From Enterobacter sp. (GTDB lineage: Bacteria; Pseudomonadota; Gammaproteobacteria; Enterobacterales; Enterobacteriaceae), in assembly GCA_022649305.1 (NCBI GenBank), contig JALCNW010000016.1, positions 1 to 64,000 of the forward strand: a stretch of 64,000 bases of DNA. The letters are read 5' to 3'. Position numbers and translations under genes: made by a program. The notes beneath the pieces were generated by a model. That model searched no databases, was not told where the DNA came from, and saw only the letters and a list, made by a program, of their open reading frames with translations. The stretch's first letter is position 1, and each line of letters begins with the position of its first letter. Below, piece by piece: positions 56,669 through 64,000 of the stretch.

Positions 56669-57328
56669 TCATTTTACGATGGTTTTCACACCATCAGCAG
56701 TCCCAATCAGCGCGACATCCGCGCCACGATTGGCGAATAACCCCACGGTTACTACGCCTGGGATAGCATTGATCGCATTTTCCATCGCCACGGCATCAAG
56801 GATTTCCAGATTGTAAACGTCCAGAATCACATTGCCGTTATCCGTCACCACACCCTGGCGATATTCCGGGCGACCGCCCAGCTTTACCAACTGACGTGCG
56901 ACAGCACTGCGCGCCATTGGGATCACTTCCACCGGCAGAGGGAAATTCCCCAGAATGTCTACCTGCTTGGATGAATCGGCAATGCAGATGAACTTATCCG
57001 CCACTGAGGCAATAATTTTCTCACGCGTCAGCGCTGCGCCGCCGCCTTTGATCATCTGCATATGGCCGTTAATTTCATCTGCGCCATCCACGTAGATCCC
57101 CAGGCGATCCACTTCATTAAGATCGAAAACGGTAATACCAAGACTTTTGAGCTTTTCCGTGGAGGCATCGGAGCTGGAAACTGCACCCTCGATTTGCCCT
57201 TTCATCGTACCCAGCGCGTCAATAAAGTGCGCGGCGGTCGATCCGGTACCAACACCGACAATAGTGCCCGGCTGTACGTACTGGAGAGCGGCCCATCCTA
57301 CTGCTTTTTTCAGTTCATCCTGCGTCAT
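56669..57328 (-). CDS. rpiA: Ribose-5-phosphate isomerase A
   Basis: 219 aa. Interconverts ribose-5-P and ribulose-5-P. Active-site features are [12 protein letters not shown] (phosphate loop), DGADEIN (catalytic Asp) and [12 protein letters not shown] (Lys, Glu). ATG at 57328 aligns with the E. coli start MTQDELKKA; the frame extends 23 codons upstream. Divergent from argP. Confidence 0.97.
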   Translation of the reverse strand: MTQDELKKAVGWAALQYVQPGTIVGVGTGSTAAHFIDALGTMKGQIEGAVSSSDASTEKLKSLGITVFDLNEVDRLGIYVDGADEINGHMQMIKGGGAALTREKIIASVADKFICIADSSKQVDILGNFPLPVEVIPMARSAVARQLVKLGGRPEYRQGVVTDNGNVILDVYNLEILDAVAMENAINAIPGVVTVGLFANRGADVALIGTADGVKTIVK

Positions 57329-57454
57329 GATCGTATGCCTGTGGTGTGAAATCTCAGGGCGCATTATAGAACAAGGTGGTTGGATTTCGTCTGTCACAGA
57401 GGGAAAATTGTGTCATAGTGCAGATTAAGCAAAATTCAGGAGCACTACCCCGCA

Positions 57455-58348
57455 ATGAAACGTCCGGACTACAGAACACTACAGGCGCTTGATGCCGTTA
57501 TTCGTGAACGAGGATTTGAACGCGCAGCACAAAAGCTGTGTATTACACAATCCGCCGTATCACAGCGAATCAAACAGCTTGAGAATATGTTCGGACAGCC
57601 GCTGCTGGTACGTACCGTTCCGCCGCGTCCTACTGAGCAAGGACAAAAGCTTCTCGCCCTGCTGCGTCAGGTTGAACTGCTGGAAGACGAATGGCTGGGC
57701 GATGAGCAAACGGGTTCAACGCCTTTACTGTTGTCCCTAGCGGTTAACGCCGACAGTCTGGCGACCTGGCTGTTGCCAGCGCTTTCGTCAGTTCTCGCTG
57801 AATGCCCAATCCGTCTTAACCTGCAGGTGGAAGATGAAACCCGCACCCAGGAACGCCTGCGTCGTGGCGAAGTGGTCGGTGCCGTCAGTATTCAGCCTCA
57901 GGCGTTGCCAAGCTGCCTCGTCGATCAGTTGGGTGCGCTTGACTACCTGTTTGTTGGCTCGAAAGCCTTTGCCGAGCGCTATTTCCCTAACGGCGTCACT
58001 CGCGCCGCGCTGCTTAAAGCACCAGCAGTTGCATTCGATCATCTCGATGATATGCACCAGGCGTTTTTACAGCAAAACTTCGATCTGCCGCCGGGTAGTG
58101 TGCCATGCCATATCGTGAATTCATCAGAAGCCTTCGTGCAACTGGCTCGCCAGGGCACGACCTGCTGCATGATCCCGCATTTGCAGATTGAGAAAGAGTT
58201 GAAGAGTGGTGAGCTTATCGACTTAACGCCGGGTCTGTATCAGCGTCGGATGCTGTACTGGCACCGCTTTGCGCCAGAAAGCCGCATGATGCGCAACGTC
58301 ACAGACGCACTGCTGGCGTATGGACATAAGGTTCTGAGACAGGACTAA
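57455..58348 (+). CDS. argP: LysR-family regulator ArgP (IciA)
   Basis: 297 aa. N-terminal helix-turn-helix ([20 protein letters not shown]) and a LysR effector domain that binds Arg or Lys. In E. coli it activates argO, two genes away here as well. AGGAG before the ATG. Known from E. coli also to bind oriC in vitro; the replication role is doubtful. Confidence 0.96.
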   Translation: MKRPDYRTLQALDAVIRERGFERAAQKLCITQSAVSQRIKQLENMFGQPLLVRTVPPRPTEQGQKLLALLRQVELLEDEWLGDEQTGSTPLLLSLAVNADSLATWLLPALSSVLAECPIRLNLQVEDETRTQERLRRGEVVGAVSIQPQALPSCLVDQLGALDYLFVGSKAFAERYFPNGVTRAALLKAPAVAFDHLDDMHQAFLQQNFDLPPGSVPCHIVNSSEAFVQLARQGTTCCMIPHLQIEKELKSGELIDLTPGLYQRRMLYWHRFAPESRMMRNVTDALLAYGHKVLRQD

Positions 58349-58355
58349 AAGATAA

Positions 58356-58387
58356 GCCGGGCGGCGGTTTCGCCTTACCCGGCCTAC
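58356..58387. repeat. REP-type palindrome after argP
   Basis: GCCGGGCGGCG-GTTT-CGCCTTACCCGGCCTAC, almost identical in its arms to that at 44492, between convergent argP and yggE. Confidence 0.8.
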
Positions 58388-58390
58388 AGA

Positions 58391-59125
58391 TTATTGAGCA
58401 GGTTTGGGCAGTTCAGCCGCTGCCGGCTCAAGCTGGAACACCACATCAACCTGATCGTCAAACTGAATCGTTGGCTGTTCATAGGTTTCTTCAGCAGAAA
58501 CCGGGGCAGCATCTGCCTTCATCATACGAACCATCGGGCTTGGCTGATAGTTGGAGACGTGGTAACGCACGCTGTAAACAGGACCCAACTTGGTCTTGAA
58601 GCCTGATGCCAGCTGTTCCGCCTGACGAACCGCATCGTCAATCGCGGCTTTACGCGCTTCGTCTTTGTATTTTTCCGGTTGCGCAACGCCCAGCGAAACG
58701 GAACGAATTTCGTTAAGCCCCGCCTTCAGTGCACCGTCCAGCAAAGAGTTCAGCTTGTCGAGCTGACGAACCGTGACTTCAACAGTGCGCACCGCGCGAT
58801 AGCCTTTCAGGATACTTTTGCCGTTCTGATAGTCGTAATCAGGTTGGGTGCGCAAGTTCGCAGAGTTGATATCCTTTTTGCCTACGCCGTTTTGCTCAAG
58901 GAAAGAGAGATATTGCGCAACGCGATCGTCAGCCTGTTTTTTTGCCGTTGCGGCATCTTTTGCCGCCACGTTAACTTCAATTGCCAGCGTAGCAACATCC
59001 GGAACGGCATCCACGCTTGCGGTACCGGAGGTGACAATATGCGGTCCATTAGGCAACTCATTTGCCTGTACTGACATCGCGCCAAAACTTACTGCTGCCG
59101 CCAGGGCCATCACTTTACACTTCAC
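58391..59125 (-). CDS. yggE: SIMPL-domain periplasmic protein YggE
   Basis: 244 aa with signal peptide (VMALAAAVSFGAMSVQA) and a SIMPL domain (VTSGTASVDAVPDVATLAIE). In E. coli it lowers reactive-oxygen stress; mechanism unknown. The start is a GTG at 59125 with GGAGGA 6 bp upstream, aligning with the E. coli first residue. Confidence 0.9.
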   Translation of the reverse strand: MKCKVMALAAAVSFGAMSVQANELPNGPHIVTSGTASVDAVPDVATLAIEVNVAAKDAATAKKQADDRVAQYLSFLEQNGVGKKDINSANLRTQPDYDYQNGKSILKGYRAVRTVEVTVRQLDKLNSLLDGALKAGLNEIRSVSLGVAQPEKYKDEARKAAIDDAVRQAEQLASGFKTKLGPVYSVRYHVSNYQPSPMVRMMKADAAPVSAEETYEQPTIQFDDQVDVVFQLEPAAAELPKPAQ

Positions 59126-59216
59126 TATTATTCCTCCATGTTGCGAAGATTACCCTTCAACAGGGCGCATGCCTGCAAGCTTAGCGGGTCCTGTTCAGAT
59201 GTCCATAAGACAACGC

Positions 59217-59852
59217 TTAGTTAAAAAGCGCCTGCACATGATGAATCCCCTCTTTCGCCAGTTGAAAGGCAATAAACCACATCACGACCCCAACCAGAGT
59301 GTTGATGATGCGCTGGGCCTTAGCGGTGCGTAAGCGTGGCGCGAGCCATGCCGCCAGTATCGCGAGGCCAAAGAACCACAGGAAAGACGCACTGACGGTT
59401 CCCAGCGCAAACCAACGTTTCGGCTCAACGTCCAGCTGCCCGCCGAGACTCCCGAGTACCACAAAGGTATCCAGATAGACGTGCGGATTAAGCCAGGTCA
59501 CGGCGAGCATAGTGGCGATAATTTTCCAGCGGCCCTGCTTCATGACTTCGGCACTCGCCAGTTCCAGATTACTGCTCATCGCGGTTTTCAAAGCACCAAA
59601 GCCGTACCACAGCAGAAACGCAACGCCTCCCCACGTGACCAGCGCCAGCAGCCATGGCGACTGCATCAGCAACGCGCTACCACCAAAAATCCCCGCGCTG
59701 ATCAAAAGCATATCGCTCACGGCACACAGCAACGCAATCATCAGATGATACTGCCGACGAATTCCCTGATTCATGACGAAAGCATTCTGCGGCCCCAGCG
59801 GAAGAATCATCGCAGCACCAAGCACAAGCCCTTGAAAATAATAAAATAACAT
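59217..59852 (-). CDS. argO: L-arginine exporter ArgO
   Basis: 211 aa inner-membrane LysE-family exporter with six hydrophobic segments; family motif [19 protein letters not shown] near residue 12. It exports Arg (and canavanine) and is activated by ArgP in E. coli. Divergent from a TRAP-type binding-protein gene by 200 bp of promoter DNA. Confidence 0.95.
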   Translation of the reverse strand: MLFYYFQGLVLGAAMILPLGPQNAFVMNQGIRRQYHLMIALLCAVSDMLLISAGIFGGSALLMQSPWLLALVTWGGVAFLLWYGFGALKTAMSSNLELASAEVMKQGRWKIIATMLAVTWLNPHVYLDTFVVLGSLGGQLDVEPKRWFALGTVSASFLWFFGLAILAAWLAPRLRTAKAQRIINTLVGVVMWFIAFQLAKEGIHHVQALFN

Positions 59853-60052
59853 TAGATTAATCTCGTTCAGATGTCTTTAAGCGAAGACTATACGGGGAGA
59901 TCGTCATTAGCGGAAATTGATAATTCTAATAAGTAATTAGCGATATTAATACTGAGTCGCGAAGACTCATAATTCAGATTTTGACAAGTGTAATGGCTGG
60001 GTGCTCGGCGTATGATTTATCCCTTATAACTCAATTCGTTAAAGGAAATGGA

Positions 60053-61111
60053 ATGAAGCATCACGGCATTTCCATGCTTATTCTCGCCACAACCCTTTTC
60101 TTCGCTGCCCTTCCAGTGACGGCTAGCGCAGAGATGACGCTGCGTTACACCGACCACGAGCCGTATGGCAATATGCGCACCCGTTTCATTAAAGAGGTGT
60201 TTTTTAGCGCGATAGAAAAAGAGTCGCAGGGTCGTTTAAAAATTGATGCCCACTGGAATGGCGAACTCTCCAGCAGTTACGATGCGCTAAAAACGCTGAA
60301 TCATGGTGAGAAAGCCGATATCGGGATTGTCGTTCCTGAATATACGGCCGAGCAGCTTCCACTTCATCAGATATTCAAAAGCTTCCCTGTAGGCCCCCAT
60401 AACGGCAATGCGCAGGTTGACTTATTTCATCGTGTTTTCCAGCAATACCCTCAGTTCGCCAACGAACTGGAGCGAAATAACCTGGTGAATTTGCAGTTTT
60501 TCCTGGGTTACCCGGTCGGTTTTTTCAATACCAAACCGGACGTGAAGCTGAATCAGCTACAGGGTAGCAAATGGCGAACCGCCAGTTTCTGGCATCAATC
60601 ATTTTTACGTCACGCGGGCGGCGTGCCACTCACGATGCCGTGGAACGACAAGATTTCCGATTCGTTACGCAACGGACAACTGGACGGGTTGATGGTTAAC
60701 CTCGATAGCGGCTACGACATCCATGCCCAGCGCGCGGCCCCTTTCATTCAGTATTCTCCCTCGCTCTGGCTTGGGCATGTCTATCTCCTGGTGATAAACA
60801 AAAACACATGGAATGCGCTGGAAGGACAAGATAAAGAAGCCATTCGCCGCGCCGCCGCCTCAACGGAAAAGCAGCTCGGTGCTTCACTGGACAGCGGACT
60901 GGCCTCCCTGGCAACAACGCTTGAAATAGAAGGCGCTAAGCTTCATCTTCTGAGCCGCAATGAATTGAATGAATGGCGGACGGTTACTCGCTATCAGCAG
61001 GTACAAACGGAGTGGGTGGCGCAACAAGAAAGTAAGGGACTCAAAGATGCGGGCATGCTGATGCAAGGCATTGCCGCTTTGCTTGAGGAAAACGCACGCA
61101 GCAAGCCATAA
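60053..61111 (+). CDS. TRAP-type (DctP) solute-binding protein, orphan
   Basis: 352 aa with a signal peptide (ISMLILATTLFFAALPVTASA). The mature protein begins EMTLRYTDHEPYGN; the DctP family pattern continues with SYDALKTLNHGEKADIGI and the ligand-Arg type region GSKWRTASFWHQSFL, then NKNTWNALEGQDKEAIRRAA. AGGAAATGGA supports the ATG. No DctQ or DctM membrane genes are in the window, so it may serve a transporter encoded elsewhere or work as a sensor. Ligand unknown. Not present between argO and mscS in E. coli. Confidence 0.82.
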   Translation: MKHHGISMLILATTLFFAALPVTASAEMTLRYTDHEPYGNMRTRFIKEVFFSAIEKESQGRLKIDAHWNGELSSSYDALKTLNHGEKADIGIVVPEYTAEQLPLHQIFKSFPVGPHNGNAQVDLFHRVFQQYPQFANELERNNLVNLQFFLGYPVGFFNTKPDVKLNQLQGSKWRTASFWHQSFLRHAGGVPLTMPWNDKISDSLRNGQLDGLMVNLDSGYDIHAQRAAPFIQYSPSLWLGHVYLLVINKNTWNALEGQDKEAIRRAAASTEKQLGASLDSGLASLATTLEIEGAKLHLLSRNELNEWRTVTRYQQVQTEWVAQQESKGLKDAGMLMQGIAALLEENARSKP

Positions 61112-61114
61112 AAT

Positions 61115-61142
61115 AACGCCCGCGTTTCAGGCGCGGGCGTTA
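61115..61142. terminator. Hairpin between TRAP binding-protein gene and mscS
   Basis: AACGCCCGCG-TTTCAGG-CGCGGGCGTT, a 10-bp stem between convergent genes with a short T-rich tail. Confidence 0.65.
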
Positions 61143-61153
61143 ATAACGAATAG

Positions 61154-62011
61154 TTATTCTGCTTCTTTAATATTGCGTTTGAAATTCACATCCATCTGCG
61201 GATACGGGAAGCTAATACCGTGGGCATCAAAATCGCGTTTAACGCGTTCCAGCACATCCCAGTACACGTTTTGCAGATCGCCGCTTTTGCTCCACACACG
61301 CACCACAAAGTTAATAGAAGAAGCACCTAGCTCATTCAGACGAACGGTCATTTCACGATCTTTAATAATACGCTCGTCGGACTCGATAATATCGGTAAGC
61401 AGTTTCTTCACCAAATCGGTGTCTGAGTCGTAGCCTACGCCGATGATGAATTCATTACGACGCACCGGTTCGCGAGAGAAGTTAGTGATGTTGCCATCAA
61501 TAATCTTTTTGTTGGGAACAATGACGATTTTACCATCCGCTGCACGAAGCGTGGTGGAGAAGATCTGCACGTTCAGGACCGTACCGGCAGTACCGCCAAG
61601 GTCAACGTATTCGCCAGAACGGAAGGGACGGAAGGTCACCAGTAGTACGCCAGCCGCCAGATTAGACAGCGAGCCCTGCAATGCCAAACCAATTGCCAGA
61701 CCGGCAGCACCGAGTACCGCGATAACGGAAGCTGTTTGAACACCTACGCGTCCGAGCGCTGCAATTAACGTAAAGGCGATAATACCGTAACGCGCCAGTG
61801 CGGAAAGGAAATCTGCGACCGTTGCATCGATGTGACGCGCACGCATCACGCGATTTAGGGCGTTGGACACAATACGCGCCACAATCATCCCCACGACAAT
61901 AATCGCAATTGCCGCCACAATATTCACCGCATAACTCAGCAGCAATGCCTGGTTGCGCACCAGCCAGGTTCCCGCATTGTTAATGCCATCTACTACACCG
62001 AGATCGTCCAT
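61154..62011 (-). CDS. mscS: Small-conductance mechanosensitive channel MscS
   Basis: 285 aa inner-membrane channel, three transmembrane helices and a cytoplasmic cage. The pore helix TM3 has the Gly/Ala pattern [20 protein letters not shown]; the beta domain starts [11 protein letters not shown]. It releases solutes on hypo-osmotic shock. Follows fbaA on the same strand but is separated from it by a terminator. Confidence 0.96.
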   Translation of the reverse strand: MDDLGVVDGINNAGTWLVRNQALLLSYAVNIVAAIAIIVVGMIVARIVSNALNRVMRARHIDATVADFLSALARYGIIAFTLIAALGRVGVQTASVIAVLGAAGLAIGLALQGSLSNLAAGVLLVTFRPFRSGEYVDLGGTAGTVLNVQIFSTTLRAADGKIVIVPNKKIIDGNITNFSREPVRRNEFIIGVGYDSDTDLVKKLLTDIIESDERIIKDREMTVRLNELGASSINFVVRVWSKSGDLQNVYWDVLERVKRDFDAHGISFPYPQMDVNFKRNIKEAE

Positions 62012-62148
62012 TCATCCATCCTTAAGCTAATCCAAACCAAAAAAACCATCCCACATCGAGACAGACAGGTTAGTAAAGGGTAAACAAAAAGCACGGATTA
62101 TGCCAAACAGATCACAAAAATGTCGGTTGCAGATGATTGAAAAACCAT

Positions 62149-62176
62149 AAAAAAAGGTCCGCAATTGCGGACCTTA
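62149..62176 (-). terminator. Intrinsic terminator of fbaA
   Basis: On the minus strand, GGTCCGCAATTGCGGACC (perfect palindrome) plus a T-run, 21 bp after the fbaA stop. Confidence 0.9.
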
Positions 62177-62197
62177 TTAACGCTTCAGCAGATCAAA

Positions 62198-63277
62198 TTA
62201 CAGAACGTCAACCGCGTTCAGTTCTTTGAATGCCTGCTCCAGGCGGGTGATCATGCTCGCCTGAGCAGAACGCAGCCATACGCGTGGATCGTAGTATTTT
62301 TTGTTCGGCTGGTCTTCGCCTTTCGGGTTGCCCAACTGGCCCTGCAGGTAAGCTTCGTTAGTTTTGTAGTAGTTCAGAATACCTTCCCATGTTGCCCACT
62401 GGGTATCGGTATCGATGTTCATTTTGATAACACCGTAACTAACAGAATCTTTGATTTCCTGAGCAGAAGAACCGGAACCGCCGTGGAAGACGAAGTTCAG
62501 GCTGTTATGCGGCAGGTTATGTTTCTTAGAAACATAGTCCTGAGAATCGCGCAGGATAGTTGGGGTCAGAACAACGTTGCCTGGCTTGTAAACACCATGC
62601 ACGTTACCGAAGGATGCTGCGATAGTGAAACGCGGGCTGATTTTGCTCAGCTCGGTGTAGGCGTAATCAACGTCTTCTGGCTGAGTGTACAGCGCAGAAG
62701 CGTCCATGTGGCTGTTGTCCACGCCGTCTTCTTCACCGCCGGTGCAACCCAGTTCGATTTCCAGGGTCATATCCATTTTGGACATGCGCGCCAGGTATTT
62801 AGAACAAATTTCGATGTTCTCTTCCAGAGACTCTTCAGACAGGTCGATCATGTGAGAAGAGAACAGTGGTTTACCGGTTGCTGCGAAATGTTTTTCGCCA
62901 GCGTCCAGCAGACCGTCGATCCACGGCAGCAGTTTCTTCGCGCAGTGGTCAGTGTGCAGGATAACCGGAACACCGTAGTGCTCAGCCATCTGGTGAACAT
63001 GGTGCGCACCAGAGATAGCCCCCAGGATTGCAGCGCCCTGAGGAACGTCAGTTTTCACGCCTTTACCAGCGATGAACGCAGCGCCACCGTTGGAGAACTG
63101 AACGATAACCGGTGCTTTAACTTTTGCAGCGGTTTCCAGTACGGCGTTGATGGAGTCAGTACCGACGCAGTTAACTGCTGGCAGAGCAAAGTTATTTTCT
63201 TTAGCTACCTGGAACACCTTCTGGACGTCATCACCAGTGATCACGCCAGGTTTTACGAAATCAAAAATTTTAGACAT
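62198..63277 (-). CDS. fbaA: Class II fructose-bisphosphate aldolase
   Basis: 359 aa, zinc-dependent glycolytic aldolase. Zinc ligands His in ILHTDHCAKK and HGVYKPGN region, and VFHGGSGSS; the Asp of HTDHC is the catalytic base. It cleaves fructose-1,6-bisphosphate to DHAP and GAP. 92 bp downstream of pgk, with which it is co-transcribed in E. coli. Confidence 0.97.
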   Translation of the reverse strand: MSKIFDFVKPGVITGDDVQKVFQVAKENNFALPAVNCVGTDSINAVLETAAKVKAPVIVQFSNGGAAFIAGKGVKTDVPQGAAILGAISGAHHVHQMAEHYGVPVILHTDHCAKKLLPWIDGLLDAGEKHFAATGKPLFSSHMIDLSEESLEENIEICSKYLARMSKMDMTLEIELGCTGGEEDGVDNSHMDASALYTQPEDVDYAYTELSKISPRFTIAASFGNVHGVYKPGNVVLTPTILRDSQDYVSKKHNLPHNSLNFVFHGGSGSSAQEIKDSVSYGVIKMNIDTDTQWATWEGILNYYKTNEAYLQGQLGNPKGEDQPNKKYYDPRVWLRSAQASMITRLEQAFKELNAVDVL

Positions 63278-63369
63278 GTTACGTAGTCCTGTATCTTCGG
63301 CCGTTAGAAAAAGTGCGAGCTCTAATAAGCGCGCTGAAATTTGGGCAGGTTTCCCTGCCCATGAATGGC

Positions 63370-64000
63370 TTACTTCTTAGCGCGCTCTTCGAGCATTGCT
63401 ACTGCTGGCAGGACTTTGCCTTCCACGAATTCGAGGAATGCGCCACCACCAGTGGAGATGTAGGAGATTTTGTCAGAAATACCGAACAGGTCGATTGCAG
63501 CCAGAGTATCACCGCCGCCTGCGATGGAGAACGCATCGCTATCTGCAATTGCGTTAGCCACGATTTCAGTCCCTTTACGGAAGTTAGGGAATTCAAACAC
63601 GCCAACTGGACCGTTCCACAGAATGGTTTTTGCGTTTTTCAGGATATCTGCCAGTTTCTGTGCAGAAACGTCGCCCAGGTCCAGAATCTGCTCTTCATCT
63701 TTGATGTCGTTAACAGATTTCAGGGTTGCAGTTGCATTTTCAGAGAACTCGGTCGCAACACGAACGTCCGTTGGGACTGGGATATCGCAAGTGGTCAGAA
63801 GACGTTTTGCTTCTTCAACAAGGTCTGCTTCGTACAGGGATTTGCCCACGTTGTGGCCTTGAGCCGCTACGAAGGTGTTCGCAATACCGCCGCCAACAAT
63901 CAGCTGGTCAGCGATTTTGGACAGGGAATCCAGAACGGTCAGTTTGGTGGACACTTTAGAGCCACCAACGATGGCTACCATTGGGCGAGCAGGCTCTTTC
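63370..64000 (-). CDS. pgk: Phosphoglycerate kinase (3' part)
   Basis: The C-terminal ~209 residues of the 387-aa glycolytic kinase; the gene runs past the right edge. The ATP-binding half is seen: [23 protein letters not shown], and the [12 protein letters not shown] loop. It transfers phosphate from 1,3-bisphosphoglycerate to ADP. The codon set continues open to base 64000 with KEPARP before the internal Met. Confidence 0.95.
   Translation of the reverse strand, partial: KEPARPMVAIVGGSKVSTKLTVLDSLSKIADQLIVGGGIANTFVAAQGHNVGKSLYEADLVEEAKRLLTTCDIPVPTDVRVATEFSENATATLKSVNDIKDEEQILDLGDVSAQKLADILKNAKTILWNGPVGVFEFPNFRKGTEIVANAIADSDAFSIAGGGDTLAAIDLFGISDKISYISTGGGAFLEFVEGKVLPAVAMLEERAKK

Overview
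The window is a chromosomal segment of a gamma-proteobacterium of the family Enterobacteriaceae. Protein sequences and gene order (lysS-prfB-recJ-dsbC-xerD-fldB, gcvPHT-ubiI-ubiH-pepP-ygfB-zapA-ssrS-ygfA-serA-rpiA-argP-yggE-argO-mscS-fbaA-pgk) follow the Escherichia coli 63-66 min region closely, but the accessory content differs. The genus is an inference: a pectin-oligomer-using Enterobacter/Lelliottia/Citrobacter-like organism fits. The sequence alone does not settle it.

Layout. 1-9.9 kb is a pectin-catabolism cluster: the end of an oligogalacturonide ABC importer (togN', togA, togB), two oligogalacturonate lyase genes (ogl), the kduI-kduD pair, the outer-membrane porin kdgM, and the arabinose symporter araE. 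KdgR-like operators lie before kduI, the second ogl and kdgM. Together the genes take unsaturated oligogalacturonides across both membranes and convert them to 2-keto-3-deoxygluconate. 10.2-14.3 kb holds yqeF, a LysR regulator divergent from a PACE-family efflux gene, and yqeG. 14.3-20.4 kb is a four-gene, apparently Fur-controlled operon: ChaN-like lipoprotein, dedicated TonB, an exported oligopeptidase-B-like serine peptidase and a TonB-dependent receptor. It is the most interesting system here. 20.5-23.4 kb holds yjdJ/yjdI, a small lipoprotein, an OmpA paralogue and an IprA-like regulator.

23.53-29.93 kb is a 6.4-kb integrative element at the 3' end of tRNA-Gly(CCC), bounded by an exact 18-bp repeat. 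It carries a large tyrosine integrase, a serine resolvase, an XRE regulator, a protein with a PD-(D/E)XK-nuclease-like motif, an exported protein of unknown function, a small putative DNA-binding protein and a long non-coding stretch that looks like a structured RNA gene with its own terminator.

From 30 kb to the end lies the conserved core: actS/ygeR, idi, lysS, prfB (with its programmed +1 frameshift), recJ, dsbC, xerD, fldB, cptA/sdhE, ygfZ, yqfA, yqfB, an RpiR-type regulator with bglA, ygfF, the glycine-cleavage operon, the ubiquinone hydroxylases, pepP, ygfB, zapA, 6S RNA, ygfA, serA, rpiA, argP, yggE, argO, a TRAP-type solute-binding protein without visible partner subunits, mscS, fbaA and a partial pgk. 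Several genes start at GTG or TTG, decided by Shine-Dalgarno position and family alignment (kduI, xerD, recJ, ubiI, yggE, cptA, actS, the TonB-dependent receptor and the island nuclease-like gene).
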